The notes below the pieces were generated by a model. It had not been told where the DNA came from. It did not search any database and worked only from the letters and a program-made list of their open reading frames with translations. Source: Desulfobacter postgatei 2ac9 (lineage in GTDB: Bacteria; Desulfobacterota; Desulfobacteria; Desulfobacterales; Desulfobacteraceae). From it: a stretch of 64,000 nt of DNA. The stretch lies in NCBI RefSeq assembly GCF_000233695.2, contig NZ_CM001488.1:924792-988791 (forward strand). The letters run 5' to 3'. Below are positions 1 to 8,189 of this stretch, in pieces. The first letter of the stretch is position 1. Every line of letters begins with the position of its first letter. Both the position numbers and the translations under genes were made by a program.

Positions 1-227
1 CTTCAACCGACCGACTGTCATCTGACGGATGATGGACACCCTCGGTCTCCGGGCACACCTGGTTGAAACAAACTGGCTACGGATATGGTGTAAATACAAG
101 ATGATCCTAAATTTATAGTTGCCTTTTGGGGCAGGGAATGTTTAATCTCCAATTGATCTTATGAAAATAAGAACCAGTTTTCACAAATTTTCTGAAATTT
201 AAACCGCTTGATTTCTGTAGATGTGCT
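1..227. other. Leader region before the sigma-54 regulator
   Basis: No complete gene is visible. One forward frame is open from the window edge to a stop near 66 and could be the tail of an upstream gene, but it has no recognisable motif. The rest is AT-rich and precedes the regulator start at 228. I see neither a convincing -24/-12 element nor a copy of the palindromes found downstream of the regulator, so autoregulation through them is not supported here. Confidence 0.4.
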
Positions 228-2549
228 ATGAAAACAAAACCCGGCCCGGATCAGGCCAAACATGACATATTGGGTCAAACAGCCCGGATTCCGGCGGATA
301 TGATGTGGTTGTTCACATTTTCCAGTCTATGCCGGCGGGCCATGCTACATACCGCTGATGCCTCCGGACTCCTGGATGAAATTGTGAGTGCGGTGGAAAG
401 CCATACGCCTTATTATACGGTTTGTTTCAAATCTGTTTTCTATCCTGAATCCGGTCTGGAGAGCGGTGACAATTGTACACCCCATAGCGGTATAGACGAT
501 TTATCCCCTTTTCACAGGAGGTGTGTAAACCCAAAAATAAAAAGCCTTAAAAGAGTCACGGATACTGATTTTCCCAAATCCGTGCAAAAACGCCTTGGCA
601 TGAAAAGCGGGACCCTGGCCACGGCGTTGTACTTTCCCATAAATGACCCTTGTGAAAAAGGGGGCCGGTGTCAGGTTTTTTATGCCCCCAGCGGATATGT
701 GCCGCACCCCCTGGAATTTTTGGTTTTAGAAGAGCTTTCGGCAGACCTTGGCAAAACCCTGGACCGGATGCACAGGAACCGGGGCGTTGAAGAACAGATC
801 CTGGAACTGACCCGCCAAAAAGAGATGTACCACAGCGTTTTTGAAAACACGGGAACCGGAACCATCATCATTGATCCGGATATGATGATTCTTCATGTGA
901 ATGCCAAATTTATGGCCCTGGTGGGACTTGAGCGAAATGAAATCGAGAACCGGATGAGGTGGTCCCAGTTCGTGGTGCCCGGCGACAATGAAATGATGCA
1001 AAATTACCATTACGGTCGACGAAAGGGCCTTTCCGGCATTCCCACCGAGTACGAATGCCGGATTTTTGCCACCTCCGGGGATATTCGGTATATCGATATG
1101 AAGGTGGGCATGATTCCCGGAACCGGCAGAAGCATTGCGTCGTTTATGGATATTACAAAAAGAAAACTTGCCGAGAACCGCCTGCGGCAAAGTGAGGCCC
1201 AGCTCAGTGATATCATTCGTACCTTTGAGGGATTGATTTATATTACATCAAAAGATTACAGGGTTGAGTTCATGAATGTCACGCTGCAGGAAAAAGCCGG
1301 TCGAAGCGGGGTGGGTGAAAAATGCTACAGGCTGATTCACGGCCTGGACTCCCCCTGTGTCGGGTGTCGGCTTGAGTCTGTTCTTTCAGGCGAGACCCGC
1401 AGATGGGAGTTGAAAAGTCCCAGGGACGGCCGATGGTACTGGTCTATCCAGTCTCCGGTTTATGACAACCGGGGGCGGATTGTCAAAGCCCAGACCATCC
1501 ATCTGGACATCACCGACAGAAAGCGCCGGGAAGAGCAGATCAGCGAAGATGCGGATCTGCTCAGAAATGAGAACATCGTTCTTCGATCCGCCATGAAAGA
1601 GCGGTACCGGTTCGAAAACATCGTGGGAAAGAGTCCGGCCATGCAGAAGGTGTATGAGCTTGTGGTACGGGCGGCCGCAAGCAACGCGCCTGTTATCATC
1701 TATGGCGAATCCGGAACCGGGAAAGAGCTGGTGGCCCGGGCGATTCACAATTTGAGCAAGCGCAGTAAAAAACAGTTTGTGCCCGTCAACAGCGGTGCCA
1801 TCAGTGAACATATTATAGAAAGTGAATTTTTCGGCTACCGCAAGGGGGCATTCACCGGCGCTGAAAAGGACAAGGAGGGGTTTCTTGGGACGGCTGACGG
1901 CGGCACCCTGTTTTTGGATGAAATCGGAGATGTCGGACCCAATCTTCAAGTGAAATTGCTCCGGGCCATTGAAGGCGGGGGATACACCCCTGTGGGCAGT
2001 ACCCGGGTGATTAAACCCGACCTCAGGATCGTGGCCGCCACCAACAAGAACCTCAAACACCTGGTGGAAAAAGGCGTGATGCGGGAGGATTTTTTCTACC
2101 GGGTACACATCATCCCGATCCGGCTGCCTGCCCTGCGGGAACGCAAGGAGGATATTCCATTGCTGGTGGACTACTTTTTATCCGCCTTTGGTGATCAGGG
2201 GCAGATTCTCCCCATGGGAGGCAAAATTATGGAGGCCTTTTTCCTGCACGACTGGCCCGGAAATGTCCGGGAACTTCAGAACGTCCTTCACCGTTACATG
2301 ACCCTGGGGAAAATTGATTTCATGGAGACTTCGTCTGATTGTGGGGCAGACGCCCAGGAACAGGTCGGTTTTGTCCGGGAATCCCATGATCTTTGCGGGT
2401 CTTTGAATGAGATTGTGGCGGACTTTGAAAAGGGGATTATCCTGAACGCCCTGGAGGAGAACCGCTGGCAAAAGGCCAGGACGGCACTTGCACTGGGAAT
2501 TCACAGAAAGACCCTGTTTACCAAGATGAAAAAACTTGGATTGGAATAG
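228..2549 (+). CDS. PAS-domain sigma-54-dependent transcriptional activator
   Basis: Bacterial enhancer-binding protein expected to bind upstream sites and remodel RNA polymerase-sigma-54. Residues 1-190 are a sensory region I cannot name. Two PAS domains follow (about 200-315 and 326-434), then an AAA+ domain with Walker A GESGTGKE at 493-500, the sigma-54-contacting GAFTGA loop at 540-545, Walker B LDE at 563-565 and arginine-rich sensor segments. The C-terminus has a Fis-type helix-turn-helix (about 748-770). There is no response-regulator receiver domain, so the signal is probably a ligand or redox state sensed by the N-terminal half. The second PAS carries a Cys cluster (C366, C377, C380) that could bind a metal or respond to redox. 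Its place just upstream of acyl-CoA oxidation genes, with a sigma-54-type promoter between them, suggests it controls that cassette. Confidence 0.93.
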   Translation: MKTKPGPDQAKHDILGQTARIPADMMWLFTFSSLCRRAMLHTADASGLLDEIVSAVESHTPYYTVCFKSVFYPESGLESGDNCTPHSGIDDLSPFHRRCVNPKIKSLKRVTDTDFPKSVQKRLGMKSGTLATALYFPINDPCEKGGRCQVFYAPSGYVPHPLEFLVLEELSADLGKTLDRMHRNRGVEEQILELTRQKEMYHSVFENTGTGTIIIDPDMMILHVNAKFMALVGLERNEIENRMRWSQFVVPGDNEMMQNYHYGRRKGLSGIPTEYECRIFATSGDIRYIDMKVGMIPGTGRSIASFMDITKRKLAENRLRQSEAQLSDIIRTFEGLIYITSKDYRVEFMNVTLQEKAGRSGVGEKCYRLIHGLDSPCVGCRLESVLSGETRRWELKSPRDGRWYWSIQSPVYDNRGRIVKAQTIHLDITDRKRREEQISEDADLLRNENIVLRSAMKERYRFENIVGKSPAMQKVYELVVRAAASNAPVIIYGESGTGKELVARAIHNLSKRSKKQFVPVNSGAISEHIIESEFFGYRKGAFTGAEKDKEGFLGTADGGTLFLDEIGDVGPNLQVKLLRAIEGGGYTPVGSTRVIKPDLRIVAATNKNLKHLVEKGVMREDFFYRVHIIPIRLPALRERKEDIPLLVDYFLSAFGDQGQILPMGGKIMEAFFLHDWPGNVRELQNVLHRYMTLGKIDFMETSSDCGADAQEQVGFVRESHDLCGSLNEIVADFEKGIILNALEENRWQKARTALALGIHRKTLFTKMKKLGLE

Positions 2550-2554
2550 CCTCA

Positions 2555-2578
2555 AAACGTGGCTGTATAGCCACGTTT
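2555..2578. promoter_or_regulatory. Palindrome 1, candidate activator-binding site
   Basis: Perfect inverted repeat with arms AAACGTGGCT (2555-2564) and AGCCACGTTT (2569-2578) around GTAT. It lies 6 bases after the regulator's stop codon, so it could be a terminator hairpin, but there is no T-run of the usual kind. The same CGTGGC/GCCACG half-sites recur in a second palindrome whose centre is 80 bases downstream, which favours a protein-binding site. Terminator and binding-site roles are not exclusive. Confidence 0.55.
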
Positions 2579-2637
2579 ATGTAATGCTTTGAAATTTAAA
2601 CAAAATTGGTTATGCTTACATCTGTGATCTTAATTTT

Positions 2638-2655
2638 CGTGGCGTTATCGCCACG
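2638..2655. promoter_or_regulatory. Palindrome 2, candidate activator-binding site
   Basis: Inverted repeat CGTGGCG (2638-2644), TTAT, CGCCACG (2649-2655). It shares the half-site and overall length of the palindrome at 2555-2578. Its centre is about 105 bases upstream of the candidate sigma-54 promoter, a normal distance for an enhancer site of a Fis-type activator. Confidence 0.6.
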
Positions 2656-2743
2656 TATGTCCGTCTGCCTGCTCGCCTGCCAACTATTCAAAAATAGATA
2701 AATACCATTTTAAATCAATTGATTGCCAAATAGTGTGGCGGGC

Positions 2744-2759
2744 TGGTCTGGTTTTTGCT
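2744..2759 (+). promoter_or_regulatory. Candidate sigma-54 (-24/-12) promoter of the acyl-CoA oxidation operon
   Basis: The sequence TGG (2744-2746) is followed by TTGCT (2755-2759), with exactly 10 bases between the GG and GC dinucleotides, the invariant spacing of sigma-54 promoters. The CAC after the GG is replaced by TCT, so the -24 element is imperfect. It lies about 120 bases upstream of the acyl-CoA dehydrogenase start. The 330-base gap 2550-2879 holds only this element and the two palindromes. Confidence 0.6.
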
Positions 2760-2879
2760 GGCCATATCCAAGGCTTTTAGAACAGTCGTTCAGTTTTTTT
2801 GAAGGACCCATGGGTGTGAAAAACTAGTACGCCTGTCACCGCCTGTAACCTTAAACGCTTTGATAGAGGAAAAAGTCTT

Positions 2880-4682
2880 ATGGCACAATTGATTGCAGAT
2901 CGACGGGATGTGGATTTCGTATTACACGAACAACTGGATGTGGACAAATTAAGCAAGGATGAACGCTTTGCCGAGTTCGGGAAAAAGACCGTTGATTTAA
3001 TCGTAAGCGAAGCCAGAAATCTTGCAATTAAAGAGATCCTGCCCCTTCAAACGATAAGTGACGAAGGCTGCACTTTCAATGCCGGTGAAGTAAAAGTACC
3101 CGATGCCTTTCACAGTGTATATGCCGCGTATAATGAAGGTGAGTGGCTGGGAATGACCGATGATCCCGAATGGGGCGGGCAGGGGATGCCACATACCGTT
3201 GCCATGGCAGCCAATGAATATTTTTACGGAGCTTGTAATTCCTTTATGCTTTACAATATGCTCACCCATGGGGCAGCCAAGCTTGTGGAGAAGTTCGGCA
3301 CGGATGATCAAAAGCGGATTTATCTTAAAAATATGCTCTCCGGGAAATGGTCCGGCACCATGCTTTTGACCGAACCGAACGCGGGCTCCGACCTTGCGGC
3401 TGTGGAGGCTACGGCCAAACCAAACGGGGACGGCACCTATTCTCTGTTCGGCAACAAGATTTTCATTTCCGCCGGAGAGCACGATATGGTGGAAAATATC
3501 ATCCATCCGGTTCTGGCCAGGATCGAAGGCGCGCCCGAGGGCATTGCCGGTATTTCCCTGTTCCTGGCACCCAAATTCAGGGTGAATGCTGATGGCAGCC
3601 CGGGGGAATTCAACGATGTGGTGTGTACAGGCATTGAGCACAAAATGGGTCTGCACGGCAATGCGACCTGCTCCTTGACCCTGGGGGGCAAATCAGGGTG
3701 TATCGGCACCCTTTTGGGGCAGGAAAATAAAGGCGTGGCCGCGATGTTCGAGATGATGAACGAAGCCCGCCAGATGGTGGGGCTCCAGGGTTTTGCCAAC
3801 GCGTCGGCCTCATATATGTATGCCCTGAACTATGCCAGGGAACGGATTCAGTCCCGGGAACTCAAAGCCCCGGCCACTTCAAAATCAGTGCCCATCATCC
3901 GTCATCCTGATGTGAAACGCCAGCTGATTACCATGAAGGCCTATGTGGAAGGGTTGCGCAGCCTCAACTACTTTTGCGCCATGTGTCATGACCTGGTTGC
4001 CGTATCCACGGATGAGGAGCACAAAACCCATTATGAATATCTACTGGAGGTCCTGACGCCTATTGTTAAAGGATATGGTACGGACAAGTCCTTTGATGTA
4101 TGCAACCAGGGAATTCAGATTTACGGCGGTTACGGTTTTATTGAGGAGTTCCCCGTGGCCCAGCTGCTCAGGGATTCCAGAATTTTCATGCTGTACGAGG
4201 GAACCAACGGCATCCAGTCCATTGATCTTTTAGGACGCAAACTCTCCATGAAAAAGGGGGCAGCTTTCAACGCCCTACTGGTTGAAATCAAGAAAACCAT
4301 TGCCGATGCCAAAGCAGTCGACGGTCTTGAGGATCTCACGGCCCGGCTGGAAGGGTTTTTCAGTACCTACACCGAGGTGGCTGCGGCACTGCAGGTCAAG
4401 TCCAGGTCGGATGAATTTTTGACTGCGTATGCCTTTTCATACCCCTTCATGGAGGTTACAGGGGACCTTGCCATGGCCTGGATGCTTTTGTGGCGGGCCG
4501 CAACTGCCACAGCCAACAAGGGCAAAAAGAAAAAAGACAACATCTTCTACGACGGACAGATCAAGACTGCCCGCTTTTTTATCAACCAGATCCTCGCGGC
4601 CACCGCTGGAAAAATGGAGGCGCTTAAAGCGTGTGACAATGCTGTGGTTGAGATGGATGAGGCTGCCTTTGGAAGCAAGTAG
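2880..4682 (+). CDS. Acyl-CoA dehydrogenase (600-residue, C-terminally extended type)
   Basis: FAD enzyme that oxidises an acyl-CoA to the trans-2-enoyl-CoA, first step of beta-oxidation. It shows the acyl-CoA dehydrogenase N-terminal, middle and C-terminal domains: WGGQGMP near residue 100, the LLTEPNAGSD flavin/substrate segment near 163, and YEGTNGIQ, which places the catalytic base at E440. The extra C-terminal domain of about 150 residues places it in the 600-residue group that includes FadE-like and methylmercaptopropionyl-CoA-type enzymes, rather than the 380-residue short-chain group. A GAGGA ribosome-binding site precedes the start. Thiolase follows after 27 bases. Chain-length preference cannot be read from the sequence. 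Confidence 0.93.
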   Translation: MAQLIADRRDVDFVLHEQLDVDKLSKDERFAEFGKKTVDLIVSEARNLAIKEILPLQTISDEGCTFNAGEVKVPDAFHSVYAAYNEGEWLGMTDDPEWGGQGMPHTVAMAANEYFYGACNSFMLYNMLTHGAAKLVEKFGTDDQKRIYLKNMLSGKWSGTMLLTEPNAGSDLAAVEATAKPNGDGTYSLFGNKIFISAGEHDMVENIIHPVLARIEGAPEGIAGISLFLAPKFRVNADGSPGEFNDVVCTGIEHKMGLHGNATCSLTLGGKSGCIGTLLGQENKGVAAMFEMMNEARQMVGLQGFANASASYMYALNYARERIQSRELKAPATSKSVPIIRHPDVKRQLITMKAYVEGLRSLNYFCAMCHDLVAVSTDEEHKTHYEYLLEVLTPIVKGYGTDKSFDVCNQGIQIYGGYGFIEEFPVAQLLRDSRIFMLYEGTNGIQSIDLLGRKLSMKKGAAFNALLVEIKKTIADAKAVDGLEDLTARLEGFFSTYTEVAAALQVKSRSDEFLTAYAFSYPFMEVTGDLAMAWMLLWRAATATANKGKKKKDNIFYDGQIKTARFFINQILAATAGKMEALKACDNAVVEMDEAAFGSK

Positions 4683-4709
4683 CAGGGTTTTACAACAAGG
4701 AGAGGTTCT

Positions 4710-6005
4710 ATGAAAGATGTAGTGATTGTCAGCGGCGCCCGAACTGCCATCGGCAGTTTTGGCGGGGTGTTGAAAACTGTTTCATCAGTGGACCTGGGCG
4801 CCGTCGTTATCCGTGCCGCCCTGGAAAGGGCAGGGCTTCGGCCCGAGGTCAGTGATGAGATGATGGCCTTTGCACCGGACAAACTAAGAGACCGGGGCAT
4901 GACCGATCTGGAAAAAGGTTACGCAAACTGGAACACCGATGCCACGCCCATTGCTGTCGACGAGGTGATCATGGGAAATGTGCTGCAGGCAGGACAGGGG
5001 CAAAGCCCCGGCAGGCAGGCCATGATCCGGGCGGGTGTGCCCAAGGAGACCTATGGCTTTACGGTGAATAAAATCTGCGGGTCAGGGCTGAAGTCCATTG
5101 CCATTGGCGCTTCATCCATCATGAGCGGGCAGGCCGAAGTGGTGATTGCCGGCGGCCAGGAGAGTATGAGTAACGCGCCCATGGCCATGACGAGTGCCCG
5201 ATGGGGATACCGCATGGAGGTATCCGGAAAAGGGGAGATCTATGACCTGATGGTGTATGACGGTCTCTTTGAAATTTTTAACGGGTACCATATGGGCGTG
5301 ACAGCTGAGAATATTGCCGAACTTTACAATATTTCCCGGCATGACCAGGACAAGCTCTCCTGCCTCAGCCACGCAAGGGCCCGGGCTGCCATTGCAAACG
5401 GCACGTTCAAAGAGGAGATCGTGCCGGTGATCACCCGTACCCGCAGGGCCGAGGTGATTGTCGACACGGATGAGCGGCCCATGGAAACCTCCATGGAAAA
5501 GATGGCCAAGATGAAACCGGTGTTCAAAAAGGATGGGTCTGTTACGGCGGGCAATGCATCGGGCATCAACGATGGTGGTGCCGCCGTGGTGATGATGAGC
5601 GCTGACAAGGCCAAAGAACTTGGGCTAACGCCCTATGTTAAGATCAAAGGGTTTGCCACAGGCGGTGTGGATCCCGCATATATGGGGCTGGGGCCGATTC
5701 CCGCGGTGCGCCGGGTGTTGAAATCCACGGGCATGTCCATAAGTGACATGGAGATCATTGAGTTGAACGAAGCCTTTGCGGCCCAGGCTCTCGGGTGCAT
5801 GATAGAGTTGAATATTGATCCTGAATTTGCCAATCAGCTGGGCAGCGGCATCTCCCTGGGCCACCCCATCGGTTGCACCGGGGCCCGGCAGATGGTTACC
5901 CTGATCCATGAAATGAAGCGTAAAGGATACGGCACAGGACTTGTGTCCATGTGTATTGGCGGGGGGATGGGGATGGCCATGATCGTGGAAAATATGACTA
6001 AATAA
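4710..6005 (+). CDS. Acetyl-CoA acetyltransferase (thiolase)
   Basis: Cleaves 3-ketoacyl-CoA with CoA to acetyl-CoA and a shortened acyl-CoA, or runs in reverse. The active-site set is complete: nucleophile C123 in NKICGSG, NEAFA, H385 in GHPIGCTG and C415 in CIGGGMG. At 431 residues it is about 35-40 longer than the usual bacterial thiolase. The excess is one insertion at roughly residues 47-81, between the RAGLRP segment and DEVIMGNV. A strong GGAGAGG ribosome-binding site precedes the start. It lies in one operon with the acyl-CoA dehydrogenase before it and the hydroxyacyl-CoA dehydrogenase after it. Confidence 0.95.
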   Translation: MKDVVIVSGARTAIGSFGGVLKTVSSVDLGAVVIRAALERAGLRPEVSDEMMAFAPDKLRDRGMTDLEKGYANWNTDATPIAVDEVIMGNVLQAGQGQSPGRQAMIRAGVPKETYGFTVNKICGSGLKSIAIGASSIMSGQAEVVIAGGQESMSNAPMAMTSARWGYRMEVSGKGEIYDLMVYDGLFEIFNGYHMGVTAENIAELYNISRHDQDKLSCLSHARARAAIANGTFKEEIVPVITRTRRAEVIVDTDERPMETSMEKMAKMKPVFKKDGSVTAGNASGINDGGAAVVMMSADKAKELGLTPYVKIKGFATGGVDPAYMGLGPIPAVRRVLKSTGMSISDMEIIELNEAFAAQALGCMIELNIDPEFANQLGSGISLGHPIGCTGARQMVTLIHEMKRKGYGTGLVSMCIGGGMGMAMIVENMTK

Positions 6006-6034
6006 CAAGTGATTTGATGAAAGCTCATAAGTAT

Positions 6035-6877
6035 ATGAAAAAAATATGTGTAATCGGTGCCGGCACCATGGGGGCCGGAATCGCCCAGGTCTTTGCCGTT
6101 AACGGCTATATGGTGGTGTTGCGGGATATTGAACAAGAATTTGTTAACAAGGGCATTTCGATCATCTCGAAAAATTTGAGCCGCCTGGCATCCAAGGGCA
6201 AATTGGAGGAGGTTATGATCCAGCCGATTCTCTCCCGGATTATCGGCACCACAGATCCTGAAAATGCGCAGGATTGCGATCTTGTGGTGGAAGCTGCCGT
6301 GGAAAATATGAAGATCAAGAAACAGATTTTCAGTGAACTTGACAATATCTGCAAACCTTCAACCATCCTGGCCACCAACACCTCTTCCCTTTCTATTGCC
6401 GAGGTGGCCACGGCCACAAAACGTCCGGATAGAGTGATCGGCATGCACTTTTTCAATCCGGCACCTGTCATGGCGCTAATAGAGATCATCAAAGGGGTTG
6501 CCACGTCTGACGAGACCTTTAACGCTGTAAAGGCATTGGCCCTGGATCTTGGCAAACAGCCGGTACAGGTAGATGAAGCACCTGGGTTTGTGGTGAACCG
6601 AATATTGATTCCAATGATCAACGAAGCCGCCGCCATCTATGCCGAAGGCGTTGCCAGTGCCGAAGATATTGATACGGCCATGAAACTGGGTGCCAATCAT
6701 CCCATAGGCCCCCTTGCCCTGGGAGACCTGGTTGGATTGGACGTCTGTCTGGCGATCATGGATGTTCTTTATGAAGAGTTCAAAGATTCTAAGTACAGGG
6801 CTACTCCACTGCTGCGAAAGTATGTTCGTGCGGGCCGGCTCGGTCGCAAAAGCGGCAAAGGATTTTTTAATTATTAA
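6035..6877 (+). CDS. 3-hydroxyacyl-CoA (3-hydroxybutyryl-CoA) dehydrogenase
   Basis: NAD(P)-dependent oxidation of 3-hydroxyacyl-CoA to 3-ketoacyl-CoA, just before the thiolase step. The protein opens with the Rossmann motif GAGTMGAG, continues with HFFNPAPVM around the catalytic His and ends with the NHPIGPLALGDLVGLD dimerisation segment. At about 280 residues it is the monofunctional HBDH type, not fused to an enoyl-CoA hydratase. The ATG at 6035 gives the usual family N-terminus; upstream TTG and ATG codons at 6014 and 6017 would add a few atypical residues. No hydratase gene sits in this operon; the crotonase-fold gene at 9222 lacks the expected catalytic residues. Confidence 0.94.
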   Translation: MKKICVIGAGTMGAGIAQVFAVNGYMVVLRDIEQEFVNKGISIISKNLSRLASKGKLEEVMIQPILSRIIGTTDPENAQDCDLVVEAAVENMKIKKQIFSELDNICKPSTILATNTSSLSIAEVATATKRPDRVIGMHFFNPAPVMALIEIIKGVATSDETFNAVKALALDLGKQPVQVDEAPGFVVNRILIPMINEAAAIYAEGVASAEDIDTAMKLGANHPIGPLALGDLVGLDVCLAIMDVLYEEFKDSKYRATPLLRKYVRAGRLGRKSGKGFFNY

Positions 6878-6884
6878 AATCCTC

Positions 6885-6958
6885 TTAGGACCGCAGAAAT
6901 AATAAATTGCGCCAAAGGGTAAGTCAGATTATTCAATTTATAAAATTTGCGGTCCTAA
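6885..6958. other. Nested inverted repeats (structured intergenic RNA or operator)
   Basis: An outer 11-base pair of arms, TTAGGACCGCA (6885-6895) and TGCGGTCCTAA (6948-6958), encloses an inner 8-base pair ATAAATTG (6902-6909) and CAATTTAT (6934-6941). The structure begins 7 bases after the hydroxyacyl-CoA dehydrogenase stop and touches the next hairpin. It may be 3'-end processing structure, part of a terminator or a regulatory RNA. No known riboswitch consensus was recognised. Confidence 0.45.
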
Positions 6959-7008
6959 AATAATAGGCGTAAAATCAACTTTAAAATTTGATTTTACGCC
7001 TATTATTT
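6958..7008. terminator. Long hairpin between the acyl-CoA operon and the MBL-fold gene
   Basis: A perfect 21-base inverted repeat (6958-6978 and 6988-7008) with a 9-base loop. It is followed by an AT-rich stretch but no clean T-run, and it stops only 8 bases before the ribosome-binding site of the next gene. It could terminate the upstream operon or act as a 5' leader structure controlling the downstream gene. Confidence 0.5.
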
Positions 7009-7029
7009 ATCAAACAAAGGAGGCTTCAA

Positions 7030-8019
7030 ATGTCCAAAAGAATTTCTCCTGCATGGTGGCCGGTTTTAGGATTAGCCTCTCCGGTTCTTTTTCCCATGCT
7101 TTTCGTTAAGAATCGACGCTATAAACGTAATGTTGAAGAATCGCGGAATTTAAATAAGGCGCGGATAGAAAACGCAAGTTGTCTGGAGCTGCCTGAGCTT
7201 GAGCAGTTTGAGTTGACCGTACTTCTCGAGCATAAAGCCGCCCCAGGTTTTTTGGGGGCACCAGGCGTCTCCTATGTAATCAAAACGAATAAGGGGTCTA
7301 TACTTTTTGATCTGGGATTCGGTTCTGAAATGCCGGCGTTAGCCCACAATGCAGCAAAGCTCAATTTTAAACTTAACCAGGTTGACGCACTGGTAATATC
7401 CCACCTGCATCCGGATCATATGGGGGGATTTAAAGCGTTTCGCAATAATCAGATCGCCATGCCCCCGGCATTTGGTAAAGGTAATGGAATGGCCTGTTTT
7501 GCACCAGCCGAGGTGGGAGCCGACGGATTTGAAACCGAAATTGTTCAAGGCCCCCGGATGCTGCCGGCGGGAATCGCCTCCACCGGTCCCCTGTCAAGGA
7601 GCCTTTTTTTTATGGGATTGACCGAAGAGCAGGCCATTGTGGCCCGGCTTAAGCATAAAGGGATGGTTGTGATTACCGGATGCGGCCATCCAACCATTGA
7701 AACCATTATTCAGATGGCAAAACGCCTTTCAGATGATCCCATATATGCCGTTGGCGGAGGGCTTCACTTTCCTGTTACTGACAGTCCCCTTCGCAAACCC
7801 GGCCTCAAGGTTCAGATGATCTGGGGGACGGGAAAACCGCCATGGCAAAAAATCACGGAACAGGATCTCGAACAAACCATTGAGAATCTGAACGCTGTTT
7901 GCCCCAAACATATATTTCTTTCTCCCCACGATACCTGTGATTATGCATTGCAAAGATTTAAGACTTCTCTGAATTGTCAGACTCATATCCTTGAATCCGG
8001 CGTAACATATTCGTTTTAA
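7030..8019 (+). CDS. Membrane-anchored metallo-beta-lactamase-fold hydrolase
   Basis: The N-terminus has one hydrophobic segment (about residues 4-24) followed by a basic stretch, so the protein is probably anchored in the inner membrane. The metal site is HLHPDH at residues 125-130, with a further His in GCGHP at 220, and LSPHDT near the C-terminus may supply another ligand. This matches the family branch annotated as 7,8-dihydropterin-6-methyl-4-(beta-D-ribofuranosyl)-aminobenzene-5'-phosphate synthase-like or general MBL hydrolases; the substrate is unknown. The ATG at 7030 was chosen because AAAGGAGG stands just before it; an upstream in-frame start would lie inside the hairpin. Confidence 0.8.
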   Translation: MSKRISPAWWPVLGLASPVLFPMLFVKNRRYKRNVEESRNLNKARIENASCLELPELEQFELTVLLEHKAAPGFLGAPGVSYVIKTNKGSILFDLGFGSEMPALAHNAAKLNFKLNQVDALVISHLHPDHMGGFKAFRNNQIAMPPAFGKGNGMACFAPAEVGADGFETEIVQGPRMLPAGIASTGPLSRSLFFMGLTEEQAIVARLKHKGMVVITGCGHPTIETIIQMAKRLSDDPIYAVGGGLHFPVTDSPLRKPGLKVQMIWGTGKPPWQKITEQDLEQTIENLNAVCPKHIFLSPHDTCDYALQRFKTSLNCQTHILESGVTYSF

Positions 8020-8189
8020 AAAGGGGTAGAGACTACGTCAGGAAGGGTTGAAAATTCCGGCACGCATAAAAATCAAACCAGCTGAAAGAGAAACTTGTCC
8101 CGGCCGAACTTTTTGTATAGACTACAACACAAATATTCAAACATGAAAGGCGAAAAACGGCTTGCGACCGTTATAAGGATGACTGACTG

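Noticed and set aside
193-2601. A shared 12-base string TGAAATTTAAAC before the regulator gene (193-204) and after it (2590-2601)
   Set aside because: It is short, AT-rich and one copy lies between the two palindromes without a clear role; chance is a sufficient explanation.
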